Shown: piece after piece, positions 1-11,583 of the stretch
How the letters are laid out: each line of letters opens with the position of its first letter
Numbering within the stretch: the first letter of the stretch is position 1
Assembly: GCA_935421135.1 (NCBI GenBank)
Contig: OW285191.1
Coordinates: forward strand, 4,969,504-5,033,503
Direction of reading: 5' to 3'
DNA from: Bugulina stolonifera
Taxonomy: Eukaryota > Bryozoa > Gymnolaemata > Cheilostomatida > Bugulidae
DNA: 64,000 nucleotides
Made by a program: the position numbers and the translations under genes
The notes under the pieces: generated by a model
Told to the model about the DNA's origin: nothing
Database searches by the model: none
Seen by the model: the letters and a program-made list of their open reading frames with translations, nothing else

Positions 1-1062
1 CAAAGATCTGCCACACCACGCACAGGGGCATGGCAATGAAAGGTATCTATCTGCAAAGGTACGTATTTTGTATCAGGAGGAAGAAAAGGTCTCTATTTTT
101 GGTTACGTTATTGAATACATTGTACATTATGATTCTGGTGCTATGTGTTACTATTATTTCTCTCAATATAGTAAATGTAGAGTTCAACAAAGAATATCAG
201 CAGAGAGTATATCCTTTATGTAAGACATGTAAATGATAAGTGTGATAGGTTAGACATGCAATTTTTGTCTAATGTATAATATCAGGGATATACTGTACAT
301 AATTTGGTTTAAATATATATTATTCTGTATGCGTGTGCTGACAAATCAGATTTCAGTAGCATTTTGCTGGTGGAGTGGTGATGTCCTGTTGTGTAGGAGC
401 TGCTCCGCCATCTTGAGCTAAACAAGTAGCCGTCTATAATCACTTGGTTCGCAGACACTGGTCACATAGATCCACTAACAGAGGGAACAAGATATTCAGC
501 ATCAGCCTTTCTGTAAGTTTCTTTTTATTATTCTATTCCTCTCTATGAATAGATGGCATTATGTGAGCTGGTAGCAGGCTTACACTAACCAATTCTCCTT
601 GCTTCTGCAAGAGACTCTCTGATTTCCAACTGACAATTTGATTCCCCACCCAAATGCTAAATCTCCCCGATTTTCATCAGTGCAACTTGGTAAGACTGGC
701 TGGTAAACGTGCCTGGACGACTTGGTGTCGTAAATGGCTGTGTGCTACATGTACAAACACATTTCGATTTTGCTAAACCACTACATCACCTATTAGGCGC
801 AGTAGTGGAGAAATTTGGATAACCTTAGTTCCTTGTTTGTGGTTGGGGTTTGGGGTAAGGGCGGTCAACCAGCAAAATATAGAGAAGACAACTTCTCCTG
901 CTTTATTTTTGGGAAAGAACAAAGGCTATCTCAAATTTCTCCACTTCTGCACCTAACTCTACATCGCGTACATTTGTATATATTTCAAATTATTACCAGC
1001 AGTTATGCTACAACGTAACAGTAACTTACAGTAATATTGTTGTATACTGCACTCTATTTTAA
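1..1062. other. No recognisable gene
   Basis: AT-rich sequence with only short open frames (for example 68 codons at 30-236 and 67 codons at 815-1018). They lack domain signatures and are of chance length. I see no RNA gene or element end. Confidence 0.5.
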
Positions 1063-1846
1063 TACTACAGAATATCATAAAATCAAGTTGATTGGCATCC
1101 TGTCATCACAGTATGTTGACCAATGGCTGTTGTAGCTCATTATAGTTGTGTATGCTTGGTCAAGGCCTTGATATTGCATAATATATATTTCACCAAGCCA
1201 GTTCATACTGGTATTTAGACATAATATTATTATTGCAAGTAGTGATGTCACGCTAGCTAATTTTGGAGATGGCATATACTTGTTGCCACGGTTACGTATT
1301 ACACAATATTCTCCACTCCATAGCCAACAGCATGACAGGATCATAATATTATTATATGGTGCAGGCTCACCACTGAAATGCAGGATATTGTGTTTCCTCT
1401 AGAGTTCTGGCACCTGCACTGGATTATATTCGGTAGTGTTTCCTTATACTACAAAATATCATAAAATCAAGTTAAATCCTGTCATATAACATTAATAGTA
1501 GAATTTTAGATTTTTTGGTGCAACAAAAATGCTGACCAATGGTTGTTGTCAATTATGGTTGTGTATGGTTGGTCGAGGTAGTGATGTGACATAGGGCCTT
1601 GATATTACATGCATGTGTATGTCACCAAGTTAGTTCATACTGGTATTCAGACATATTATTTATTGCAAGTGATGGGATGACGTATACTTGTTGCCATGGT
1701 TACGTATTACACAATATTCTCCACTCCATAGCCAACAGCATGACAGGATCATAATATTATTATATGGTGCAGGTTCACCACTGGAATGCAGGATATTGTG
1801 TTTCCTCTAGAGTTCTGGCACCTGCACTGGATTATATTCGCTAGTT
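1063..1846. repeat. Direct tandem duplication, about 390-bp unit
   Basis: The block 1063-1438 recurs at 1446-1846 with substitutions and indels. Both start with a tactaca/aatatcataaaatcaag motif and end with the same cacctgcactggattatatt stretch. The last 160 bp of each unit are nearly identical, while the first halves differ by several small indels. It has no coding content and looks like an old local duplication. Confidence 0.85.
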
Positions 1847-3652
1847 GTTTTTCTCACATTAAAATTTTCCAGTACAATTATCTAGCCGTTTTTACATTCA
1901 TCACTGTTTATCTGTGACATTATAATATCATAATGATGTCATTTTAATTTACAGAGCAACATGGTGTGTAGAGCTGACATTGCACTGGAATATACAGACT
2001 AAAATGGAAGCTACGGAGTAGATTAGTAGTCGTTTAGAACTGTGTATTTACATTGTACATTGTACATTGTACAGTAATGGATGCCTGGCTTGGTATGTCA
2101 ATTGCAGCCCTATATCATGTATTATACAGTAGTACATCAGTATGAATTCAGTTTAGTACTACAAATTTACAGTTAGGTTAGTACTTACTGTAAAGGTACA
2201 CTACACTCATGTGTACATGTACATGTGCATTCAGTGCTGTTCTACTTCCACAGATTAGATCAGAGCCAGATGTTTGTTAGATCCGCTGTAATAGTCGTGT
2301 AATAGTCATTTGTACCTGGCAATAATGCTATATAAGTGCTTTTAGAGTTGTCTTTCCTTAGCTGTATCAAGTTCAGGAGCAGACAACTCCCGATTTATGA
2401 CTTTGTACAGTACTTGTGTTTCATAGCATTGTGTATTTAATTATACAGTAAGTCATTTATTCATCTTGACGGTGCATACCATTTTTAGGCATACTAGAAC
2501 ACCTTTTCATCAAGTGCTATCTGATTTGAAGAAAAGTGGCTTGGCTGCAGTACTACACAGTGAATCACACATTACATACAGACTGCACTATACTCTCCTA
2601 CTACCTAACACCTACCACCTATAGCCGACGCCTACCGCTTGCAACCAACTAACTCAGAGCATGAGCATGCAGTTGATAAATAACAGGTATGACACACTAT
2701 TTCTAGCTACGTTACTGGTACATTTTCATAACTTATATGCGCATTGCACACCTAATAACCATGCATGTAGCTGGTGCCCATGTACATGTATATACACTAC
2801 AGGTTTCAAGAATTACATGGTTAGTGGAATGGGTGATGCATTTTATTACTGACTACTGCAGGTCTGCTGTCATGCAAGTTCTCATTAGACCATATTAATT
2901 TAATCGATTAAATGATTGATTGGTTGATTATTGGCTGACTGGCCCAATGACAGAGAGTGTTGCAATATTATATATGATCACATAATTCTGCTGTTGCAGA
3001 TAGACAAAGTCTTTCACTGGAAGCCCGTCAGAGTTGGTTGTGTGTGAGGTGCTTCAGTCTGGTATGTATTTTATCTCTATCAACTGTATTTTGTATCTCC
3101 GCTAAGCGTGGTCTTTGTTGCATGAATTGCAATTTACAAATTAGTCTAAAGGAGTTGTCTTTTCTCTCTAATAATAGCCCCAGGAGGACACAACTCTTAG
3201 TCTCGCTTATTTCTCATGTGTGGAGCCAAGTACAGGAAGCTTACACTACAAATAACATTTCAATTTATAATTTAATTGCAGAAGCAGACTGAAAGATCAA
3301 CGAGTGATTAGACTCAAAGATCATTAGTGGGGAATATGAAGATTACTGGCATGTACAGTATGTGGACTGCAAACCTGGAGGTATGGATTATTGGATGATA
3401 ATATATTGTTGCATGTTTCATACCACAGTATGAGTATAATTATATAATACCTAAATTGTATCTTACATGTATATCCGTACATGTATTATGTAATAGGTGT
3501 ACGTATTTGTTATGGGTTCATAATAGGCAGTGACTGTAGAGTGGTGGTGAGAACTTGGTAAGCTCACACACCACTATAAAATAGAACACACCTAGCCATG
3601 GTATAAAATACCACCGACATACTCAGAATTGAGGGTTACTATAAATAATATA
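1847..3652. other. No recognisable gene
   Basis: I see no supported gene. A short acattgt triplication lies at about 2050-2072. The open frames here (63 codons at 2661-2852, 84 codons at 3038-3292) have no recognisable domain. A single precursor-like copy of the downstream 22-bp satellite unit is visible near 3478-3500. Confidence 0.5.
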
Positions 3653-4520
3653 TACATGTACATGTATTATGTAACAGGTGTACATGTATTATGTAATAGG
3701 TGTACATGTATTATGTAATAGGTGTACATGTATTATGTAATAGGTGTACATGTATTATGTAATAGGTGTACATGGATTATGTAATGGGCGTACATGTATT
3801 ATGTAACAGGTGTACATGTATTATGTAATAAGTGTACATGTATTATGTAATAGGTGTACATGGATTATGTAATGGGCGTACATGTATTATGTAACAGGTG
3901 TACATGTATTATGTAATAGGTGTACATGTATTATGTAATAAGTGTACATGTATTATGTAACAGGTGTACATGTATTATGTAACAGGTGTACATGTATTAT
4001 GTAATAGGTGTACATGTATTATGTAATAGGTGTACATGTATTATGTAACAGGTGTACATGTATTATGTAATAAGTGTACATGTATTATGTAACAGGTGTA
4101 CATGGATTATGTAATAGGTGTACATTGATTATGTAATAGGTGTACATGTATTATGTAATAGGTGTACATGTATTATGTAATAGGTGTACATGTATTATGT
4201 AATAGGTGTACATGTATTATGTAATAGGTGTACATGTATTATGTAACAGGTTTACATGTATTATGTAATAGGTGTACATGTATTATGTAACAGGTGTACA
4301 TGTATTATGTAACAGGTGTACGTGGATTATGTAATAGGTGTACGTGTATTATGTAATAGGTGTACGTGTATTATGTAATAGGTGTACATGTATTATGTAA
4401 TAGGTGTACATGTATTATGTAATAGGTGTACATGTATTATGTAATAGGTTTACATGTATTATGTAATAGGTGTACATGTATTATGTAACAGGTGTACATG
4501 TATTATGTAACAGGTGTACA
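3653..4520. repeat. 22-bp satellite array, about 39 units
   Basis: Head-to-tail 22-bp units, each consisting of tacatgtattatgtaa followed by taggtg or caggtg. Variants include tacatggatt and a gtaatgggcg form. The rare pair of variant units at about 3770-3800 returns 88 bp later (four units), so part of the array grew by multi-unit duplication. There are no unique spacers and no coding constraint. ACATGT palindromes lie in nearly every unit. Confidence 0.95.
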
Positions 4521-6279
4521 TTAAATGTATGTAAACAGACTACTTGTAAACAGAATCAGTTAGGACTGCATATCTGGCAACTGAATAACAGCATTGTTGT
4601 TGTTAGTGCAGAGAGACTTGGAAGAGTAGGAGTCAGAGTAACACATTCATTTACAATATTATTGTTTTTGTAGAAACATGTAGGTGATGGCTGATGCTCG
4701 CCGAGATCTGTATTATATTCAGCACACACCATCGTCGAGCAAGGATAGCCCAAAGCTGAAGTTGATGCCAAGTCATTCACGGACTCCTCGCAAAGTTAGT
4801 GTCTTTCAACTTATTGACACGTGCCAACCCCATTGTTTTGATTAGTACTATGTTTACCTAGATAATCCAGTGATCATTGCAACTCGGATAGATGTACGTT
4901 TAGGTTGGATGAATGTTTCAAGAATTCATTTTTAGAATTGCGTAGTTATAGCATCTACAATTGGAGCCTACGGCTTCGAAATAGCATTTTTTATAATGTA
5001 ATATGTAAGTGTTAATTTAATATCTAGCATTCAGTGGTATATACAATGTACACGTTATAATTTTTTTAAAATGCGCTTTTCCACACCATCCTTTATACAT
5101 TGTACGTGTACAATGTCGTACAATGTATGATGGATGGTTGGTGATCATTACGTTCACTATCTTGGTAGCCTGTTAGTAGTATAAACAATGCGAATCCATG
5201 CAGACATGTACCAACCCTTGGTACATTTTAGCCTCGGTCTATTAACAAAGCGGGGTTGAGTACCAAGATCCACAAATGGCTACTCAAAATCTTATACAAT
5301 TCTAAGGCTAGTGTGCTTAACTTAAGCCACTTTCCTATTGCGGGAGGGCTAAAACATGTACAAACGGTTTTCTGACTCCAAAGCTAGCCCCCAAAGCTAA
5401 CAGTATTTTTAAATTTACATGGTAAGTCGGATGAGTTAAAAGACCTGCCTCTATTGCACCCGCTGATACCAACTCAGCAACTTCCAAGCTGTGGTTGATG
5501 GCCAGGTGCAGAAGAGCCTAAAAGTGACCCGGGTGGCTCCTGCCTGCCGATGTGTACCGATAAGCTACCCTACTTTACAAATCTACTCGAGCCAGTTACA
5601 CCCGGTACAGCTAGGTCATTTTTGGTCGCTACTGAAATAAGGTGTAAGTTGATTCAAGTTTTTGTGTCAGTTGGACAAATATCCAGCATCTGAGACCTGG
5701 TGCTGGTAATTGCATTACGTCATCATTTGTGGATGTCACCAGCCACTTGCCACTTTTTCTACAGAGGAATGTACCTTGGCGTTGCAGTGCTATGCCTTAT
5801 TTCTTTTACATTTCCCTCATAGCCCTGCTGTGTTGATTGCCTCTGGTAACGATTTTATCAGCTTTTTTTACACCCTTTTCAGTTTCTGCATATTGTATAT
5901 TGCATATCATGTATTTTTGCATCAACATCTGGTTTTACTGGTGGGTTCACCTTTATTGTTTAAGTATCCTGGTTCAATGTATTTTCCCAATTTGAATGGA
6001 AGGCCCATTTCATGTGCATAGTGCATATAATTCCAGGTTTTTGGGTCCAATTCAATATTCTTCTCAGGGTTGATTCCTTGATATTTTTCCATACTCAAAT
6101 TTCTGTTCGGCTGTGTATATAGCTTCTATAAGGTTATTGTAATGCAATATTGTATATACCTTAGCGTACCATTTAAATGTTCAGTATTTACTGCCTTGTC
6201 ATATAGACTTCTATGTCTTTAATACATTTTTTAAATGTATATTGTTCATATTCTTTTGCTACATCCAATCTCTCGACTA
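4521..6279. other. No recognisable gene
   Basis: This is single-copy-looking sequence. Positions 5200-5640 are noticeably richer in GC than the flanks and may be an old mobile-element fragment, but I cannot name it. The 103-codon frame at 5710-6021 starts at TTG, is hydrophobic, and lacks domain features, so I do not call it a gene. Confidence 0.45.
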
Positions 6280-6475
6280 TCTTGGTTTTTCTTCCACCAA
6301 TCAATGTAGATGCCAAACTCAAGTTCCTCGCCCAATATAACATCCACATTGTGACATTGTTCAAGGCTGAAGAAGCTGGTTACAAGTTTTACATAGCCTG
6401 TGCTTCAATTGTGCGATAGAGTTGTGGACATAAGCGTTTTTCCTACATTGGATGCACCATAAAGTAGTAGGTACC
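6280..6475 (-). pseudogene. Relic of a P-loop (superfamily-3-like) ATPase
   Basis: Read on the minus strand, about 6475-6405 encodes a stretch with a classic Walker A loop (GASNVGKT) preceded by hydrophobic YLLLY, as in the beta strand leading into a P-loop. The frame meets a stop a few codons later. About 60 bases further on another frame reads DVILGEELEFG, which could be the following helicase segment. Stops and frame changes on both sides show decay. The preceding strand and loop spacing resemble parvovirus-type or other superfamily-3 helicases, but the fragment is too short to place. A chance Walker A match cannot be excluded. Confidence 0.3.
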
Positions 6476-7860
6476 CCTTTTTCCGCTACACTCAGTAGTG
6501 GGCTAAAGAATTTTACTCAATTATCTAATTGTAAGATAGTATCACAACTTATTTTATACCTGTTATCACAACTGTATCCACCAGTGTTACAGCACGGAAT
6601 GGCAACAAGAATTATAGCTGGTTAGAATCATGTGACCAGTGCCCGTTTTCACACAGGTGATGTGAGGGTATTTTCAAACAAGAAACTAGGCTACTACTGG
6701 ACACTAGTTTTTTTTGCATTTTGACACTGGTGAACATATCAATAACTTTGGTGCCTGGATGGGTGACTGATACTCTGCCTACTAATTGCTATGCCAAGTA
6801 CTAGCAATAACTTCTCTGGATGTCAGTTTTGTCAAGTTTAATTTTACACAGCAAAATTATATTATTGTTTATCCACAGTATTAATAGGAGTGTGCCTATC
6901 AAAAATCCCATTTACTTAGTGATATTAATATAAGTATAGCATAGTCACTTGAGTATACCGCGGTAGGTACTTGGGCTAGCCATGAAGATTATAGTCGGTA
7001 TATCCGGGTTAAGCGTTAATTTCACTAGGCTCCCCTAACTTGAGAATGTCGAATCAATACTGTCCTTGATGATGAGCCAGTTGTTTATCAGTGCATCCAA
7101 AGATGCCGTTTGTAAAGCACTGTTAAGTTTGTGTTTCACGTGATCCTCTGCTTCTAATTGGCTATTGCTTAGCACAATTCCTCTTTTCTTCATTCAGCTG
7201 TCTCCTCAATTACCCTGTCTTCCTTCAGCTGAAACATCACAGTTTCTCTTTTGTACTCGACACGCTGTAGCTGGTATGAAGTGTTAGAATAATGAAAGGT
7301 TACATTCAGTCATGAGACAGTTTGTTATAGATTACAAATTATCAGTCGATATATATATTTTTCAGCAATAATTTTATAATATCCAATTTTACAACAAAAT
7401 CAATGATTTCTTCCAGCAATGACAAGAAAATTAGTTTACAGTATTCGATTCTTAACAGTAGAGTTACTTACATAACAGTTTAGTAATGCTGGGTATCTTT
7501 ACTTGTCCCCCAGTAATAAAAATCACAATAATATTCTCTTTTTACTCTACTGATCTCTTCTAAATAATCTTTTATACCAAAGATCAGCACTTTTATACTA
7601 AATGAATTACATGTGTTCTTACAACTATTATCATAATGAAACTGTAAAGTAATTCATTTGTGCAAATGCATTGTCCAGTTCCCTTCTGCAAAGTATCCAG
7701 GTTACCAGTGCTCATTGGCAATAGTCCAAATCATATGGATTATGTTCACAACTTGGTATAATGCCAAATAAACATCCTGTTGGCACCGAGAAGGTTGGTC
7801 ACTGGTTGTTTATAGACAATGATTATTTTTATCACCATATACCTGAAATCAGACAACAAA
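6476..7860. other. No recognisable gene
   Basis: AT-rich sequence without long open frames or visible repeats. It ends where the first helicase-island repeat unit begins. Confidence 0.5.
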
Positions 7861-9606
7861 TATTGAAACCTCTATCACATAACTGTTAGTATACATAATG
7901 TATTCCTGTATATACAGAGACCAGTTATGAATGTGATCAAATTTTAGTCCAAGTACAAAGCTATCTATGTCAAATCATGCAAACCTATGCATTGTAAACC
8001 AATTATGGAGATGATATCAACAGATTATCTTGGAGCGAAGAAATCTGGAAGAAAATAACAATGCACCTGCTACATCGCAGATGACCTCCATATTACCCAC
8101 ACTGTAAGAAATGGTGTCAAGGCAGATTATATCAGGAGATGGCGTCAGTTGGATTATTTCAGAGAAAAGATGCCAAGTGGATTATTTCAGAAGAGTGTAC
8201 AATATATTTCCCTTCCATGTTGTCTGGGATATTGCAGAGGACAGAGCTGTACAGATAAAGACACCTCTGCCCATGATGCCTGTAAACTATATTTGTACCC
8301 ACAGCCTACAACTTGTGATCTTCTAAAATGAATAAACTAAATTTTTTTATATTTTAGGGGGTTTGGCCATTTTTTTATATATTATGCAGTATGATGCATT
8401 TTTTGGCAAGAACTGCTCAAAGATGAACTCCTTGCTAGAAAATACGTCATAAAACAAGTCTTTTCTTTGCTGCTTCGAGTAATTTAGCAAAAATTTTTGT
8501 TTGCTATTTGCTCTCAATCACTTTTATTAGAAGTGAACAGTAACATAACATAGATACTTGCAGGGCGTTAGATTTCTAGAAAGAAACCTCAAAAAACTAA
8601 TCTTTGCCATTGCTTTATATTTTGAACCATTCCTTTACTGATTTCAGGATTTTTTGCTTAAAAGTAGAGTCTTTCACCTCTACATGACTTTTTTGCTTAG
8701 AAGTAAAGTCTTTCACCCCTACATGGCATTGTAGCCTGGGTTCATTAATGTTCAATTTGCCAATTGATATAAAAAAGAGTTTCCTATGTGCCGTTATAAC
8801 ACTTATGTAGTGTTTCATCTATAGTGGTAGTAGTAGTGGTAGCCGTAATACTTGAGGTGGTAGTAGTGGGAGTTTCCCCTCTAACCATGTACATGTAGTA
8901 CAACTGTAATGAAAATTTGCCTCTTGTACAAGTGGGAAAAGAGAAACTGTTATTTATATGTAGTTATCTCTCATGTTGGAATGGTGCCCAATGTACTCAA
9001 GACAAATAACATCACAAAGGGTTCTATATGTAAGGCAGCTTAGTTCAAAAGACTATGAAACCAACAATTGAGTTCACTTGCATTTTGTGAGCAACAACTT
9101 AAAGCATGCAGAATGAAGCTAGGTACTACTAGAATTAAAGTTAGTGTAACACTGTGCATAATTATAGGAGTAGGTATTACATAATTTAATTGCTAAATCT
9201 AGAAATTTAAGTAATTCAATTTAGTTGTAGAATATTACTATTTGTGACTCGTACTTCTAATCTAGAATCGATTATTTCAACAAGTACAAATTTTATGAAC
9301 AGCAAACTAATAAATTTTGCTGGAAGTTGAGATTAATTTGAAAGAGAGATAATTGTGCTGTCTACAAATATTTTGGAAGTTTTAGTGAGGTCTAGTGTCC
9401 TAAATGAATATTTCTATTTAAGGAAAGAGCTGTTTGAGTTTCTAACACATTTGTAATAACTATATTTTAAACCATAAGCTAGTAGGCCTAAATTTACAAC
9501 ACAACACATTTACACAAACTAACTAAGAAAAAATATTAGGTACAAAATTGCCATGTTAAAATATAATAACTTGCCTTTTAATAAAGTAGACCTTGGTCCA
9601 AGAGAT
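7861..9606. repeat. Helicase-island repeat, unit 1
   Basis: First of three tandem units. From about 8020 to its end it matches units 2 and 3 at roughly 1.65-kb spacing. Its left 160 bp are shared only with the displaced fourth unit at 15638. Read on the minus strand it holds, in order, a threonine-rich frame (about 8888-8811), a lysine-rich frame (8818-8615, ending KSVKEWFKI) and the remains of a frame otherwise seen intact in units 3 and 4 (about 8290-8019). A 28-bp internal duplication around 8160-8190 breaks that last frame. The unit ends with the same tail that closes the helicase gene at 12899. Confidence 0.85.
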
Positions 9607-11258
9607 ACGTATACGAAAGATAGTTGTATTGGTTCCCCAGTGAAAAAGCCCCTCTATGATGATACCAACAGATTATCTCGGAGCAAAGAAATCTGGAAGA
9701 AAATAACAATGCACCTGCTACATCGCAGATGATCTCTATATTACCCACACTGTAAGATATGGTGTCAAGACGGATTATATCAGGAGATGGCGTCAGTTGG
9801 ATTATTTCAGAGAAAAGATGCCAAGTGGATTATTTCAGAAGAATGTACAATATATTTCCCTTCCATGTTGTCTGGGATATTGCAGAGGACAGAGCTGTAC
9901 AGATAAAGACACCTCTGCCCATGATGCCTATAAACTATATTTGTACCCACAGCCTTCAACTTGTGATCTTCTAAAGTAAATCACAAGTTTTTTATATTTT
10001 AGGGGGTTTGGCCAATTTTTTATATATTATGCAGTGTGATGCATTTTTTGGCAAGAACTGCTCAAAGATGAACTCCTTGCTAGAAAATACGTCATAAAAC
10101 AAGTCTTTTCTTTGCTGCTTCGAGTAATTTAGCAAAAATTTTTGTTTGCTATTTGCTCTCAATCACTTTCTATTAGAAGTGAACTGTAACATAACATAGA
10201 TACTTGCAGGGCGTTAGATTTCTAGAAAGAGACCTCAAAAAACTAATCTTTGCCATTGCTTTATATTTTGAACCATTCCTTTACTGATTTCAGGATTTTT
10301 TGCTTAAAAGTAGAGTCTTTCACCTCTACATGACTTTTTTGCTTAGAAGTAGAGTCTTTCACCCCTACATGGCATTGTAGCCTGGGTTCATTGATGTTCA
10401 ATTCGCCAATTGATATAAAAAAAAGAGTTTCCTATGTGCCGTCATATCACTTACGTAGTGTTTCATCTGTAGTGATAGCCGTAGTGGTAGCCGTAGTACT
10501 GGGGGTGGTGGTAGTGGGCATTTTTCCTTTAACCATGTACATGTAGTACAACTGTAATGAAAATTTGCCTCTTGTACAAGCGGGGAAAAGAGACACTGTT
10601 ATTTATATGTAGTTATCTCTCATGTTGGAATGGTGCCCAATGTACTCAAGACAAATAACATCACAAAGGGTTCTATATGCAAGGCAGATTAGTTCAAAAG
10701 ACTATGAAACCAACAATTGAGTTCACTTGCATATTGTGAACAACAACTTAAAGCATGCAGAATGAAGCTACATGTAGGTACTAGAATTAAAATTAGCGTA
10801 ACACTGTGCATAATTATAGGAGTAGGTATTACATAATTTAATTGCTAAATCTAGAAATTTAAGTAATTCAATTTAGTTGTAGAATATTACTATTTGTGAC
10901 TCGTACTTCTAATCTAGAATCGATTATTTCAACAAGTACAAATTTTATGAACAGCAAACTAATAAATTTTGCTGGAAGTTGAGATTAATTTGAAAGAGAG
11001 ATAATTGTGCTGTCTACAAATATTTTGGAAGTTTTAGTGAGGTCTAGTGTCCTAAATGAATATTTCTATTTAAGGAAAGAGCTGTTTGAGTTTCTAACAC
11101 ATTTGTAATAACTATATTTTAAACCATAAGCTAGTAGGCCTAAATTTACAACACAACACATTTGCACAAACTAACTAAGAAAAAATATTAAGTACAAAAT
11201 TGCCATGTTAAAATATAATAACTTGCCTTTTAATAAAGTAGACCTTGGTCCAAGAGAT
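9607..11258. repeat. Helicase-island repeat, unit 2
   Basis: A 1,652-bp unit bounded by the motif ccaagagat at both ends. It is highly similar to unit 3 and carries the same 28-bp frame-breaking duplication as unit 1 (near 9808-9840). It contains the threonine-rich segment near 10455-10535 and the lysine-rich segment near 10255-10450. No intact gene is seen. Mostly noncoding AT-rich sequence fills its 3' half. Confidence 0.9.
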
Positions 11259-11583
11259 ACGTATACGAAAGATAGTTGTATTGGTTCCCCAGTGAAAAAG
11301 CCCCTCTATGATGATACCAACAGATTATCTCGGAGCAAAGAAATCTGGAAGAAAATAACAATGCACCTGCTACATCGCAGATGATCTCTATATTACCCAC
11401 ACTGTAAGATATGGTGTCAAGACGGATTATATCAGGAGATGGCGTCAGTTGGATTATTTCAGAAGAGTGTACAATATATTTCCCTTCCATGTTGTCTGGG
11501 ATATTGCAGAGGACAGAGCTGTACAGATAAAGACACCTCTGCCCATGATGCCTATAAACTATATTTGTACCCACAGCCTTCAA
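11230..11583 (-). CDS. Unrecognised protein frame in repeat unit 3
   Basis: 117 codons on the minus strand from an ATG at 11583. The first 85 residues recur with amino-acid-level similarity in unit 4 (15790-16047), where the frame is also open. Units 1 and 2 carry a 28-bp duplication that breaks it. Content is mixed hydrophobic and polar, with several tyrosines and cysteines and no signal peptide or motif I recognise. The last 30 or so residues cross the unit boundary and are probably fortuitous. It could be an exon rather than a whole gene: a possible splice acceptor (ttacttttag) lies just upstream. Confidence 0.35.
   Translation of the reverse strand: MKAVGTNIVYRHHGQRCLYLYSSVLCNIPDNMEGKYIVHSSEIIQLTPSPDIIRLDTISYSVGNIEIICDVAGALLFSSRFLCSEIICWYHHRGAFSLGNQYNYLSYTYLLDQGLLY

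Noticed and set aside
3653..4520. Possible CRISPR-like array
   Set aside because: Units are directly adjacent with no unique spacers; this is a plain satellite in animal DNA.
5200..5640. tRNA-derived short interspersed element
   Set aside because: It is GC-richer than the flanks, but I could not find promoter boxes, a tail or a second copy in the window.
8111..8331. Short plus-strand frames of 71 and 60 codons in units 1 and 2
   Set aside because: They are on the strand opposite to the conserved frame and depend on the 28-bp duplication.
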